From: Mesorhizobium silamurunense
Lineage (GTDB): Bacteria > Pseudomonadota > Alphaproteobacteria > Rhizobiales > Rhizobiaceae
Reading direction: 5' to 3'
DNA: 35,819 nucleotides
Assembly: GCF_014843825.1 (NCBI RefSeq)
Contig: NZ_JHQR01000141.1
Location: 1-35,819, forward strand
Shown in pieces: positions 1-7,186 of the stretch (positions are counted from its first letter, which is position 1; each line of letters begins with the position of its first letter). The notes under the pieces are model-generated. The model worked only from the letters and a program-made list of their open reading frames with translations, did not search any database and was not told the DNA's origin. Position numbers and translations under genes: made by a program.

Positions 1-234
1 CTTGCCTTTCTGGTTCTCGCCTTGATTGTCGGCATGTCTCGCATGCGCGCCCGCACGGCGGCTGAACCGCCCCGCGGACGGGCCCGCCGATTCCGTCGGC
101 GATGCCCCGGACATGCCCACTGCCGACGCGCCCGCGCCGGTATCGTGGTCTTCCACGTCAATTCCTTTCGGCGCCGCGCGAACCGGGAAGGACGCAGCAG
201 GCACCTAGATTTGTTCAAGTTGAGGACAGACTAG
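1..234 (+). CDS. 3' end of an unidentified membrane protein (partial, frame uncertain)
   Basis: The window opens inside a reading frame that starts with a hydrophobic stretch (LAFLVLALIVGM) followed by basic residues, as in the last transmembrane helix of a membrane protein. This frame stays open to a stop at 232-234 but becomes unusually arginine-rich after about base 70. The neighbouring frame, ending at 206-208, has a more natural acidic, Pro/Ala-rich tail (for example DGPADSVGDAPDMPTADAP). The true protein may therefore cross from one frame to the other near bases 60-75, either through a frameshift or because I have the wrong end. I do not recognise the family. Only the hydrophobic start and the lack of an in-frame start are seen; the rest is inference. 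Confidence 0.3.
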   Translation, partial: LAFLVLALIVGMSRMRARTAAEPPRGRARRFRRRCPGHAHCRRARAGIVVFHVNSFRRRANREGRSRHLDLFKLRTD

Positions 235-405
235 CAGCGCGATCCGCAATCACCAAGAGTACGTGGCCCGATTTTTGGCGGCGTCACGCTGGGGTAATCT
301 CTTGCCGGTTGAATAGCCGGCTTCAATCAGGCATGTCTCAAACGAGGGTTTGAAAGGGTCTGGGCAACATCAAATCAATGAGCTTAATCGCATGACGACG
401 ACGCC

Positions 406-1338
406 ATGAACTGGAGGCGCTATTTCTGGCCGGTCATCGGCATAGCGGCCGTGGTGTTCTCGCTCTGGCTGCTCATCCACGAACTGCGCGGCATTTCACT
501 CGACGACGTCTGGGCCGGTATCGTCGCCATCCCCGCGCGCGCCTGGGTGCTGGCGGCGCTGAGTTCGGTCGTCGCCTATGCCTCGCTCGCCGGCTACGAC
601 CACATCGCGCTGCTCCATATCGGCAAGAAGGTATCATGGCTGTTCGTCACCCTTTGCTCCTTCACCACCTATGCCCTGTCGCACAATATCGGGGGCTCGG
701 TGCTATCGGGCGCAGTGATCCGCTACCGCGCCTACGGCACCAGGGGGCTGACCGGTCAGGATGTCGGCATTCTGGTGGCGATCTGCTGGATCACCTTCGT
801 GCTCTCCAGCCTGCTTGTCGGGGGCCTGGTGCTGGTGCTGGAGCCGCAGATCGTCGATCGTTTCTCCACGACCCCGCACCACGAACTGGCGACGGCCGCC
901 GGCCTCGCCATGCTGATCCTGGTCGCGGTCTATGTGTTCTGCAGCTGGCTGCATCTGAAGCCACTCAAGATCGGCAGCTTCCAGCTGCATTACCCGGCGC
1001 TGCCGATCGTGGCGCGGCAATTGCTGATCGGCCCGGTCGAACTGTTGGCGGCGGCCGCCATCATCTATTTTGCCCTGCCGGCGGCCGGCAACCCCGGTTA
1101 TTTCGTCGTGCTCGGCGTGTTCATGGTGTCCTTCTCGGTGGGATTGCTCTCGCATGCGCCGGGCGCCCTCGGCGTTTTCGAGATCGTCTTCCTGGCGGGA
1201 CTGTCGCATATGGACCCGGTTGGAGTGCTGGCCGCCCTTCTGGTCTTCCGCTTGTTCTATCTCATCATACCGCTGCTCATCGGGCTCGGCGTGGTGGTGT
1301 TCTTCGAGCATTCGCAATACAGCCGCGGCGTCCGCTGA
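406..1338 (+). CDS. YbhN/UPF0104 family integral membrane protein (lysylphosphatidylglycerol synthase TM-region-like)
   Basis: The 310-aa protein is almost entirely hydrophobic, with about seven or eight membrane segments (roughly residues 8-24, 46-64, 78-95, 119-147, 162-182, 205-225, 232-250, 273-300). The family hallmark near the C-terminus, SHAPGALGVFE at 249-259, is present. The length and layout match stand-alone UPF0104/YbhN proteins, which resemble the flippase half of MprF but lack the aminoacyl-phosphatidylglycerol synthase domain. The role is probably in handling or transporting a lipid in the inner membrane; the substrate cannot be told. No good Shine-Dalgarno sequence precedes the ATG at 406, but it is the natural start for the first helix. 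The gene is intact and ends 144 bases before the tRNA gene. Confidence 0.85.
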   Translation: MNWRRYFWPVIGIAAVVFSLWLLIHELRGISLDDVWAGIVAIPARAWVLAALSSVVAYASLAGYDHIALLHIGKKVSWLFVTLCSFTTYALSHNIGGSVLSGAVIRYRAYGTRGLTGQDVGILVAICWITFVLSSLLVGGLVLVLEPQIVDRFSTTPHHELATAAGLAMLILVAVYVFCSWLHLKPLKIGSFQLHYPALPIVARQLLIGPVELLAAAAIIYFALPAAGNPGYFVVLGVFMVSFSVGLLSHAPGALGVFEIVFLAGLSHMDPVGVLAALLVFRLFYLIIPLLIGLGVVVFFEHSQYSRGVR

Positions 1339-1401
1339 GCCCCTTTCCCCCTCGCGCCGAGCCGGAGTGATCAAAAGCTGCGATTGAAACGCCGCGCGGG
1401 G

Positions 1402-1429
1402 TTGACTATTTTCCGGCGGCGGCTACAAG
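1402..1429 (+). promoter_or_regulatory. Probable promoter of the tRNA-Gln gene
   Basis: TTGACT (1402-1407) and TACAAG (1424-1429) are separated by 16 bases and lie about 55 bases before the tRNA. The -35 box matches the sigma-70 consensus at five of six positions and the -10 box at four. The spacing to the mature 5' end is normal for a tRNA leader. This was seen by eye only. Confidence 0.5.
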
Positions 1430-1482
1430 GCAGCGCTCGCGGCGCATAGCCGCCCGCTTCGCGCGACACCGACCGCGCCTGC

Positions 1483-1556
1483 TGGGGAATAGGTTAACGG
1501 TAGACCCACGGACTCTGACTCCGTTAGTCCTGGTTCGAATCCAGGTTCCCCAGCCA
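1483..1556 (+). tRNA. tRNA-Gln (anticodon CTG), CCA encoded
   Basis: The full cloverleaf can be drawn. The acceptor stem TGGGGAA (1483-1489) pairs with TTCCCCA (1546-1552), the discriminator is G1553 and the CCA at 1554-1556 is encoded. The anticodon arm ACGGA/TCCGT encloses the loop CTCTGAC, giving anticodon CTG, which reads CAG (Gln). The T arm contains the TTCGAAT loop. A T-rich stretch follows at about 1570. A tyrosine-integrase gene starts its 3' end 48 bases downstream, so the 3' half of this tRNA is the likely attachment site of the neighbouring element. Confidence 0.97.
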
Positions 1557-1603
1557 ATTGATTTTAAAGCGATTTTTCCGTTTCATTGTTGGAACATTTC
1601 GCG

Positions 1604-2647
1604 TCAGTCGGCCGCGCGGTCGGGAATTTTGGTTCCCGTTTCGAGCTTGCGGATGGCGCTTTCCCCGAGCGCAGGGTCGCGGTTGAGGTAGTTTGAATCG
1701 AGAATTGCATGCACGTCGCGCAGACTGTGCCCGGTTATTGTTGCGATCTCGGGCACAGAAGCCTGGACGAGTGCCAGCCGCGTTACTGCAGTTCCACGGA
1801 GGTCGTTGAACGTGACACCGGTCACGCCAGCGGAAGCGCAGGCCTTGCGCCATGAAGAGCGAAAACCGTCAGCCGTCCAGGGCACGCCGTCGCTGTTGAG
1901 CAATATCTGCCCCACCTTGCCGCGCGTCGCCTCGAGCATTGCCTTCAGTGGTGCACCAACCGGTATCACGACGCGCCGTCCCGTCTTGGATTGCTGAAGG
2001 CGGATTACCTTGCCGTCATATTGCTGCCAGGTCAGGCGCAACAGGTCACCCTGACGCTGGCCCGTCCACAAGGCGAGCATGAGCGCCAGGTGAAGGTGCG
2101 TAGGCGCACTGGCATAGAATGCAGCCTCGTCAGCAGCACTCCACGTATTCGCCGAACGAGAACCGCGATATAGGCGACCGCCCTTCTCACATGGATTGGC
2201 CGATACAAGGCCGCGACCCTGCGCCCAGGAGAGAACTCGGGCCAGCACCTGCCAGCCATAATCAGCCTGCCGGCGAGACCTCTTCGCGCGCTCGTCGCGC
2301 CATTCCATAAGGAGGCCGCGCGTGCGGCGGTCGCTCATGCCCGACAACGGAAAGTCGCCGAACTTCTTTTCGATGATCTTGATCAATTTGACGTAGTCGG
2401 CCCGGGTGCGAGGCGCTAGGTCGTCCCAGTCCGAACTGAGTTGAAAGGCATTCAGGACGGAAAGCAGCGCCCCCTGGCGAGGGTATATCTTGCGAGCGAT
2501 TGCAGCATTGTATGCTGCCATGAACTCCGCGTCTCCCGGTTTGCCCGGCAGCCGAGGTCCACCTTTCCACGCCCAGTAGTAAGTAACAACGCTGCCATTA
2601 GCGAGCGTCTTGGTGCGGCTGTTCAGTCCCTTAAGACGAACGCGCAT
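1604..2647 (-). CDS. Tyrosine recombinase / phage-type integrase
   Basis: The 347-aa protein has the layout of a tRNA-targeting integrase: an N-terminal arm and SAM-like core-binding domain (about 60-160) and a C-terminal catalytic domain (about 170-330). The catalytic residues can be picked out: Arg198 in TGQRQGDLL, Lys221 in QSKTGRR, box II FNDLRGTA with Arg284, His307 in ITGHS, and the nucleophile Tyr320 in DSNYLNRD. The usual His of box II (HxxR) is Asn281 here, a substitution tolerated in this family. The gene points toward tRNA-Gln, as expected for an element inserted in that tRNA's 3' end. It is the last gene of a three-gene operon and overlaps the preceding small gene by 17 bases. It looks intact. 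No second copy of the tRNA 3' end was seen in the window, so the far edge of the element is unknown. Confidence 0.93.
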   Translation of the reverse strand: MRVRLKGLNSRTKTLANGSVVTYYWAWKGGPRLPGKPGDAEFMAAYNAAIARKIYPRQGALLSVLNAFQLSSDWDDLAPRTRADYVKLIKIIEKKFGDFPLSGMSDRRTRGLLMEWRDERAKRSRRQADYGWQVLARVLSWAQGRGLVSANPCEKGGRLYRGSRSANTWSAADEAAFYASAPTHLHLALMLALWTGQRQGDLLRLTWQQYDGKVIRLQQSKTGRRVVIPVGAPLKAMLEATRGKVGQILLNSDGVPWTADGFRSSWRKACASAGVTGVTFNDLRGTAVTRLALVQASVPEIATITGHSLRDVHAILDSNYLNRDPALGESAIRKLETGTKIPDRAAD

Positions 2648-2828
2648 GGTTCTTCATCCACTTGTCGACGGCATTTTCCGGCTCGCCCGCCTTTTCGGCG
2701 GCGATGACGACGATCCTGCCGGTAACCGGATCGATTTCGACCCTGCCTGGCTCCATGTTTCCTTTGCGCGCACCTTTGATGGCGCGTGCAACATCAGCGA
2801 TTTTGAAGGAGACGGGAGTACCGGCCAT
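2631..2828 (-). CDS. Small basic protein encoded between regulator and integrase
   Basis: This is a 65-aa protein starting MAGTPVSFKIADVARAIKG. The start at 2828 is chosen because AAGGA lies about 10 bases upstream; an in-frame ATG farther upstream would read into the preceding gene and lacks such a site. The N-terminal half is basic and resembles a short DNA-binding helix region. The rest is a beta-like stretch (VEIDPVTGRIVVIA) and a charged tail. Its 3' end overlaps the integrase start by 17 bases, which points to translational coupling. Small proteins in this position often assist or direct integrases, so an excisionase-like or accessory role is possible, but no family is recognised and the role is inferred from position only. 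Confidence 0.7.
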   Translation of the reverse strand: MAGTPVSFKIADVARAIKGARKGNMEPGRVEIDPVTGRIVVIAAEKAGEPENAVDKWMKNHARSS

Positions 2829-2835
2829 AATCCGC

Positions 2836-3387
2836 TTATCCTTCCACCGGCGCGGCGATGCCGAGCTTGTCAAGCACATGGTCAACAATAGCGCGAACGT
2901 TCAAGAACGTAGCCACGCCCTTGTTGTTCTTCATAGTATCGCTAAGCGTGGCCTGACCGGAGCCTGCATGAAAGTAAGTTATGCGCGTAGGCCCAGCATC
3001 CCTTGCGGCGACGACAGTACCCTCCCCTTCCATCAACAATATCTTCGTGTCAGGCGGGGTCTCCTCGCTAAAGCTGAACCCGACGATCTCGTCGCCACGA
3101 TCGTCCTCATCGAGCATTCTACCGAGATAAAGCTCGAGACCGAACACCAGATCCTTGCCTTGAACGAACGCTACTGCGTCGTCGGCCCCTAAACCGTGGC
3201 GCGTCAGAATGACCACCAGCCGCACCACGCAGACGTCAAGGATCGAAAAATGATTGACGGTCCTGCCGCCCCACAACTCAGGGAACAAACCGTTGCGGCG
3301 GCGCCATGCCCGAAACGTCACGTCCTTGCACCCTGCTGCTTCGCAGACTTTGGCAGCGGGGAAGACTCGGTCTGTGGCGTATATCAT
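2836..3387 (-). CDS. HTH (MerR/excisionase-like) regulator of the integrase module
   Basis: The 183-aa protein begins MIYATDRVFPAAKV. A winged-helix or MerR-like DNA-binding segment lies at about 10-45 (AAKVCEAAGCKDVTFRAW, then Arg-rich). The remaining 130 residues are an acidic domain I do not recognise. An in-frame start far upstream, near 4032, is rejected because it would run antisense across the kinase fragment and lacks protein-like character. The ATG at 3387 has no Shine-Dalgarno sequence, but a promoter placed exactly one -10 spacing upstream suggests a leaderless message. The stop is 7 bases before the small gene, so regulator, small protein and integrase form one operon. It probably represses its own promoter through the twin palindromes at 3388-3429 and so controls integrase supply. 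This is inferred from the sequence layout. Confidence 0.75.
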   Translation of the reverse strand: MIYATDRVFPAAKVCEAAGCKDVTFRAWRRRNGLFPELWGGRTVNHFSILDVCVVRLVVILTRHGLGADDAVAFVQGKDLVFGLELYLGRMLDEDDRGDEIVGFSFSEETPPDTKILLMEGEGTVVAARDAGPTRITYFHAGSGQATLSDTMKNNKGVATFLNVRAIVDHVLDKLGIAAPVEG

Positions 3388-3429
3388 GCTACGACTGTAG
3401 CACGACCCCCGCGACGCTACAAGCGTAGC
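3388..3429 (-). promoter_or_regulatory. Leaderless promoter with two operator palindromes
   Basis: Two perfect palindromes of the form GCTAC-N4-GTAGC lie at 3388-3401 and 3416-3429, 28 bases apart start to start. On the minus strand, a -35-like TTGTAG (3417-3422) and a -10-like TACAGT (3394-3399) are spaced by exactly 17 bases. Only 6 bases separate the -10 box from the ATG at 3385-3387, so transcription would start at or next to the start codon. Each palindrome covers one promoter box, so a protein bound there would block RNA polymerase. The adjacent HTH gene is the obvious candidate binder. Confidence 0.6.
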
Positions 3430-3439
3430 AACTTTCGGA

Positions 3440-4422
3440 TCCCTGTGAGAAACGCCGCGCCTGAGCAATGGCTTTTGGAGCCGCCGACGCGGGCGACAGA
3501 CATTTATGCCTTGGGCTGCATTTTGCACACGCTTCTGAACGGGGAACCATCTTTTCGCGGCGATAATGACAAGCTGCGCCATGCGCACCTTCATGCAGCG
3601 CCGCCGGACTTGAACGGGATGCCACTTCGCTTGAACGGGCTGGTCAATACCATGCTCAGGAAAAGCCCAGGGTCTCGCCCCACGTTGGAAAGGTGCGCTA
3701 CCGTGATAACTGAAGTTGCTGACAAGCCTCAGCGCGCGAGCAACCTTGCATTGGCTGCCGTCGGGAATCTCGTGTCCCAAGCGGAGGCTGCGGAGGAAGC
3801 GAAGAAACGCGCCGAAGAGGTCACCCGTCTCGCCCGACAGGCGCAAGCAATGGAAGCCATGGCTGACCTCAAGAAGATGATAGGTCGGCTGTTCAGCGAA
3901 ATTGAAGCCTCGTCGGAATCCGTAAAGCGGGAAAAGCTTGCCGTCTAGCTTGGCCCCGCGCACCTGTCCTATGCGGAGCCTGAGCCTATCAATCTCAGCC
4001 AACTCTCCGGGGCTCCACCCCCGAACAAACAATGGGACATCATCGCATTTTCGATGCTCAAGTTGCGATCTCAGATAGAGCGATACCGCCAGGAAGAGTC
4101 TCCGACTTATACGTTCTCGGCAACCCTGATGTTCTCAACTGCACCCAACGGCTCGACATTCCGTTGGAGGGAAGTGTCATTCTGGGGGATGAACTCCCCC
4201 AGCTACGAAACACCGTTCGCCGTGAGTCCCAGAGACCGGGATTTCGATCTTGCGATGGGGCGGGGGTTGCACGTTGTGAGTATCGCCCATGGCTCACTCA
4301 CGATTGACGCGGAAGACGAAGACGATTTTCAGGACAGATGGCTGACAATATTCGCGAAGTCGGCGGATAAGAAGTTCCGCCATCCTGGCCAGATGCCACC
4401 CCCGTCAAGTTTTTTCAAATAG
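3440..4422 (+). pseudogene. 3' remnant of a serine/threonine protein kinase gene, with an in-frame TAG
   Basis: The frame carries the C-terminal lobe of a eukaryotic-like kinase: subdomain VIII APEQ from 3457, subdomain IX TDIYALGCILHTLLNGEPSF, and the subdomain XI arginine in PGSRPTLERC. The N-lobe, catalytic loop and DFG motif are missing, so the gene has lost its 5' half at about 3440-3456, beside the promoter of the integrase module. After the kinase part comes an Ala/Glu/Lys-rich coiled coil, then TAG at 3946-3948. The same frame stays open past that stop, from LGPAHLSYAEPEPINL to a stop near 4422, and ends in a globular-looking domain. The whole is best read as one kinase/coiled-coil/C-terminal-domain protein now truncated at the front and broken by a nonsense codon. 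It is probably not expressed, since no start lies at the break. Confidence 0.75.
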
Positions 4423-4643
4423 GTCGCGGCACGCCGACAACTGCTTCGGCCACTACGGCCAGAAGGACAAGGCGTGGACTTGCCGACTAATTGTGGGTCG
4501 TGTCTTGACAATCTGCTAACGGGATCGCACGCCTAACCGCTTTCGATCATTCACAAGTCTGGAAATAGAGTTCGGGGCCCCATCTTAGGTCCACGACGTG
4601 GCCGCTTTGGAATGACAGCGCCGATGTTAGGAAAGGGCGTGAT

Positions 4644-5093
4644 ATGACGCAGTTGTATCTAGACGATCTCAAGCGCGGTCAAACCTTCGTCAGCGGTTCG
4701 CATGCGCTTGACGAGGAGCAGATCAAGGCTTTCGCGAGGGCGTTCGATCCCCAGATCTTCCATCTCGACGCGCGGGCGGCGGAAGGGACGCTGTTCGGCG
4801 GACTCGCGGCCAGCGGCTGGCATACCGCCGCGATCACCATGCGGTTGAACGTGGAGTCAGGCCTGCCGCTCGCCAACGGCATCATTGGCGCCGGTGGCGA
4901 GATCATCTGGCCGAACCCGACGCGCCCAAGTGACATTCTCCACGTCGAAAGCGAAGTGATGGATGTCGCTCCATCGCGCTCGCGCCCAGAGCGCGGCATC
5001 GTCACCATCGTCAGCAAAACGCTCAACCAGCGTGGCGATGTTCTCCAGATCCTGACCGCCAAGCTGGTCGTTTATCGTCGGCCGGTGGCATGA
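4644..5093 (+). CDS. MaoC-family dehydratase (hot-dog fold)
   Basis: The 149-aa protein has the MaoC/R-specific enoyl-CoA hydratase pattern: FARAFDPQIFH at about 30-40 with Asp35 and His40 as the catalytic pair, then FGGLAASGWHTAA at 51-63. The later strand region (GEIIWPNPTRPSD) is also typical of this family. It would hydrate or dehydrate an acyl-CoA or a dicarboxylate CoA ester in the cytoplasm; the substrate is not readable. AGGAAAGG lies just before the ATG at 4644. The gene is intact and stands alone between damaged sequence on the left and the hydrolase group on the opposite strand. Confidence 0.88.
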   Translation: MTQLYLDDLKRGQTFVSGSHALDEEQIKAFARAFDPQIFHLDARAAEGTLFGGLAASGWHTAAITMRLNVESGLPLANGIIGAGGEIIWPNPTRPSDILHVESEVMDVAPSRSRPERGIVTIVSKTLNQRGDVLQILTAKLVVYRRPVA

Positions 5094-5124
5094 ACTGCCA
5101 GCCATTGCAACCAAAGGGAGTGAC

Positions 5125-5166
5125 ATGGACGGCATCCAGGATGCCGAACGCCGATGTGAAATTTGA
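5125..5166 (+). other. Tiny ORF with a good ribosome site (possible gene stub)
   Basis: A 13-codon frame, MDGIQDAERRCEI, starts 8 bases after a strong AAAGGGAG, 31 bases downstream of the MaoC gene. Its position is that of a second operon gene, but it stops at once. It may be the 5' stub of a deleted gene. Nothing else supports it. Confidence 0.2.
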
Positions 5167-5211
5167 GGCGACGCGGCATTGCCGATGACGCGACCACATT
5201 GCCGCAAGGAT

Positions 5212-5991
5212 CTAAGGAGCCGCGGTCGCCGCGTCCTCGATGACTTTTGCCACAGCATCGGGATGCGAGATCATGACGACGTGCGACGCGCCCTTCACGA
5301 CCACGACGCCCTTAGCGTGCGCCCGCTCGGCCATAAAGGCCTGAGCCTGCGGCGGGATGGCAGTATCGCCGTCACCGTAAATGAACCACGACGGAATGGT
5401 CTTCCAGGCGGAGGTGGTCGCCGGTTCGCCGAAAGCGACGTCGGTGATCGGTCGCTGCGTTGCCGCTGCCAGTCTCGCCGCATCCTCGGGCAGATCCGGC
5501 GCGAACGCTTCGTGGAACTTGTCCTGCCGGACATAGAGGTCGTTGCCGCCAGCGAGGAGAGGCACAGGCTGCGCCAGGGTATCGGGTCCAAGCAAGGCTC
5601 CTGGAAACTTGGTGTCGAGCGCGCCGGCGCTTTCGCCTGCTTCCGGTGCAAAACCGGCGACATAGACCAGCGCCTTGACATTCGCCTCCCCGTCGGCGGC
5701 CTGGCTGATCACCATGCCGCCATAAGAATGGCCGACCAGCACGATTGGCGTCTTGATTGTATTGAGAAGGGAGCGGACATAATCGCCATCTGCCTTTACG
5801 CTGCGCAGAGGATTGGCGACAGCGACCACCGGGTAGCCATTTTTTTCAAGAATTGGTACGACGCCGTTCCAGCTCGATGCGTCGGCGAAGGCGCCATGCA
5901 CAAGGACGATGGTCGGCTTGTCCGATTGCGCCGACGCCATTGTTGCGAACGCCATACCAGCCAGGGCCAATCCAGCAATGAGCGTTTTCAT
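5212..5991 (-). CDS. Exported alpha/beta hydrolase
   Basis: The 259-aa protein has a Sec signal peptide (residues 1-21, MKTLIAGLALAGM... ending ASA). The hydrolase body follows: the oxyanion HG at 32-33, nucleophile Ser89 in GHSYGGM, acid Asp207 or Asp209 in YGDGDT, and His237 in GASHVVM. It belongs to the family of small esterase-like hydrolases related to salicylate esterase and hydroxynitrile lyase-type enzymes. The substrate is unknown; action in the periplasm is implied by the signal. The start at 5991 is fixed by AAAGGAG 7 bases upstream and by the signal peptide. It lies 19 bases after the next hydrolase gene (6011-7060), so the two are probably co-transcribed. Confidence 0.9.
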   Translation of the reverse strand: MKTLIAGLALAGMAFATMASAQSDKPTIVLVHGAFADASSWNGVVPILEKNGYPVVAVANPLRSVKADGDYVRSLLNTIKTPIVLVGHSYGGMVISQAADGEANVKALVYVAGFAPEAGESAGALDTKFPGALLGPDTLAQPVPLLAGGNDLYVRQDKFHEAFAPDLPEDAARLAAATQRPITDVAFGEPATTSAWKTIPSWFIYGDGDTAIPPQAQAFMAERAHAKGVVVVKGASHVVMISHPDAVAKVIEDAATAAP

Positions 5992-6010
5992 GTCGGGCTC
6001 CTTTGTTGCT

Positions 6011-7060
6011 TCATGAGAAATGGTCAACGTCGATGACGGCCTGGGCGAACGCCAGCGGTGCTTCCTGCGGAAGATTGTGTCCGATGCCGCCGGGGATGGT
6101 GCGATGCTCGCATCGGCCGGTGAATTTCTTCGCGTAGGCGGAAGGCTCCGGATGCGGAGCACCGTTCGCATCACCTTCGAGCGTAATGGCAGGCACGTCG
6201 ATCGTAGGCGCCTGAGCGAGCCGCTTCTCCAGATCGTCGTATTTCGCTTCCCCCTCAGCCAAACCGAGTCGCCAGCGGTAATTGTGGATTACGATGTCAA
6301 CGTGGTCGGGATTCTCAAAGGCTGCAGCGCTCCGTTCGAAGGTGGCATCGTCGAAGCGCCACTTCGGCGAGGCGATCTGCCAGATCAGCTTGGAAAAGTC
6401 GCGCCGGTATTTGTCATAGCCGGCGCGGCCGCGCTCGGTCGCAAAATAGTACTGGTACCACCACTGCAACTCGGCGGCCGGCGGCAGCGGCATCCGGTTG
6501 GCCGCCTGGCTGCCGATCAGATAGCCGCTCACCGAGACCAGCGCCTTGCAACGCTCCGGCCAAAGCGCGGCGACGACGTTGGCGGTGCGCGCACCCCAAT
6601 CGAATCCGGCGATGATCGCCGCCCGAATCTTCAGTGCGTCCATCAGATTGACGGCGTCGACGGCAAGTGCCGCCTGCTGCCCGTTGCGAGGCGCATTGCC
6701 GGACAGAAGTCGCGTTGTGCCGTACCCGCGCAAATACGGTACAATGACGCGATAGCCCGCGGACACAAGCCGCGGCGCGACCTCGGCAAACGCGTGGATG
6801 TCATAGGGCCATCCATGAAGGAGGAGGACCGGCGGACCCTCGGCAGGGCCAAACTCCGCGTAGCCGATATTCAAGTCGCCGGCGTCGACCTGTTTGACCT
6901 TGAGCGAATTGCTCGCCTGCGAACCGCTCGCAGCATTTGCTGCAGAGGTCCCGCTTGATCCTGATCGCGCCCCGCTCGCCGCAAGAAGCTCGGTGGCAGC
7001 GACAGCCATGGCTGCAACACGCAAAAGGTGGCGACGTTGATGGCTGATCACTTCCAGCAT
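6011..7060 (-). CDS. Exported epoxide-hydrolase-like alpha/beta hydrolase
   Basis: The 349-aa protein begins with a Tat-like leader: RRHLLR at 9-14, then an Ala-rich hydrophobic stretch to about 30. A Ser/Ala-rich linker runs to about 52. The catalytic domain has HGWP at 82-85, nucleophile Asp154 in GFDWGAR (the epoxide hydrolase/haloalkane dehalogenase pattern rather than a serine enzyme), a likely acid in EGDANG, and His328 in GIGHNLP. It would open epoxides or related compounds outside the cytoplasm; the substrate is unknown. No clear Shine-Dalgarno sequence is seen before 7060, but this start gives the complete leader. It precedes the small hydrolase at 5212-5991 with a 19-base gap. Confidence 0.88.
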   Translation of the reverse strand: MLEVISHQRRHLLRVAAMAVAATELLAASGARSGSSGTSAANAASGSQASNSLKVKQVDAGDLNIGYAEFGPAEGPPVLLLHGWPYDIHAFAEVAPRLVSAGYRVIVPYLRGYGTTRLLSGNAPRNGQQAALAVDAVNLMDALKIRAAIIAGFDWGARTANVVAALWPERCKALVSVSGYLIGSQAANRMPLPPAAELQWWYQYYFATERGRAGYDKYRRDFSKLIWQIASPKWRFDDATFERSAAAFENPDHVDIVIHNYRWRLGLAEGEAKYDDLEKRLAQAPTIDVPAITLEGDANGAPHPEPSAYAKKFTGRCEHRTIPGGIGHNLPQEAPLAFAQAVIDVDHFS

Positions 7061-7186
7061 GGTTGGTCACTCGTCTGATTGAATGGCCCGCGCGCCGGGG
7101 CGCGGGATCGTATTGTCCGTTACGCCAACCATCTGAGTGCCGCCGAGGCGGTGCTCAGAATGGAGACGATTTTCCCGTCGCAATCC

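Noticed and set aside
703..1374. Long minus-strand frame opposite the YbhN gene
   Set aside because: Composition is rich in His, Gln and Arg with no family motif; it is the GC-driven shadow of a true gene.
1524..1853. Open frame on the minus strand ending in WLGNLDSNQD
   Set aside because: Its end is the translated complement of the tRNA-Gln gene, a well-known false protein ending, and the rest is antisense to the integrase.
2836..4032. A 398-codon leftward frame for the HTH regulator
   Set aside because: The upstream 215 codons run antisense over the kinase fragment and have no ribosome site; the ATG at 3387 fits the promoter layout.
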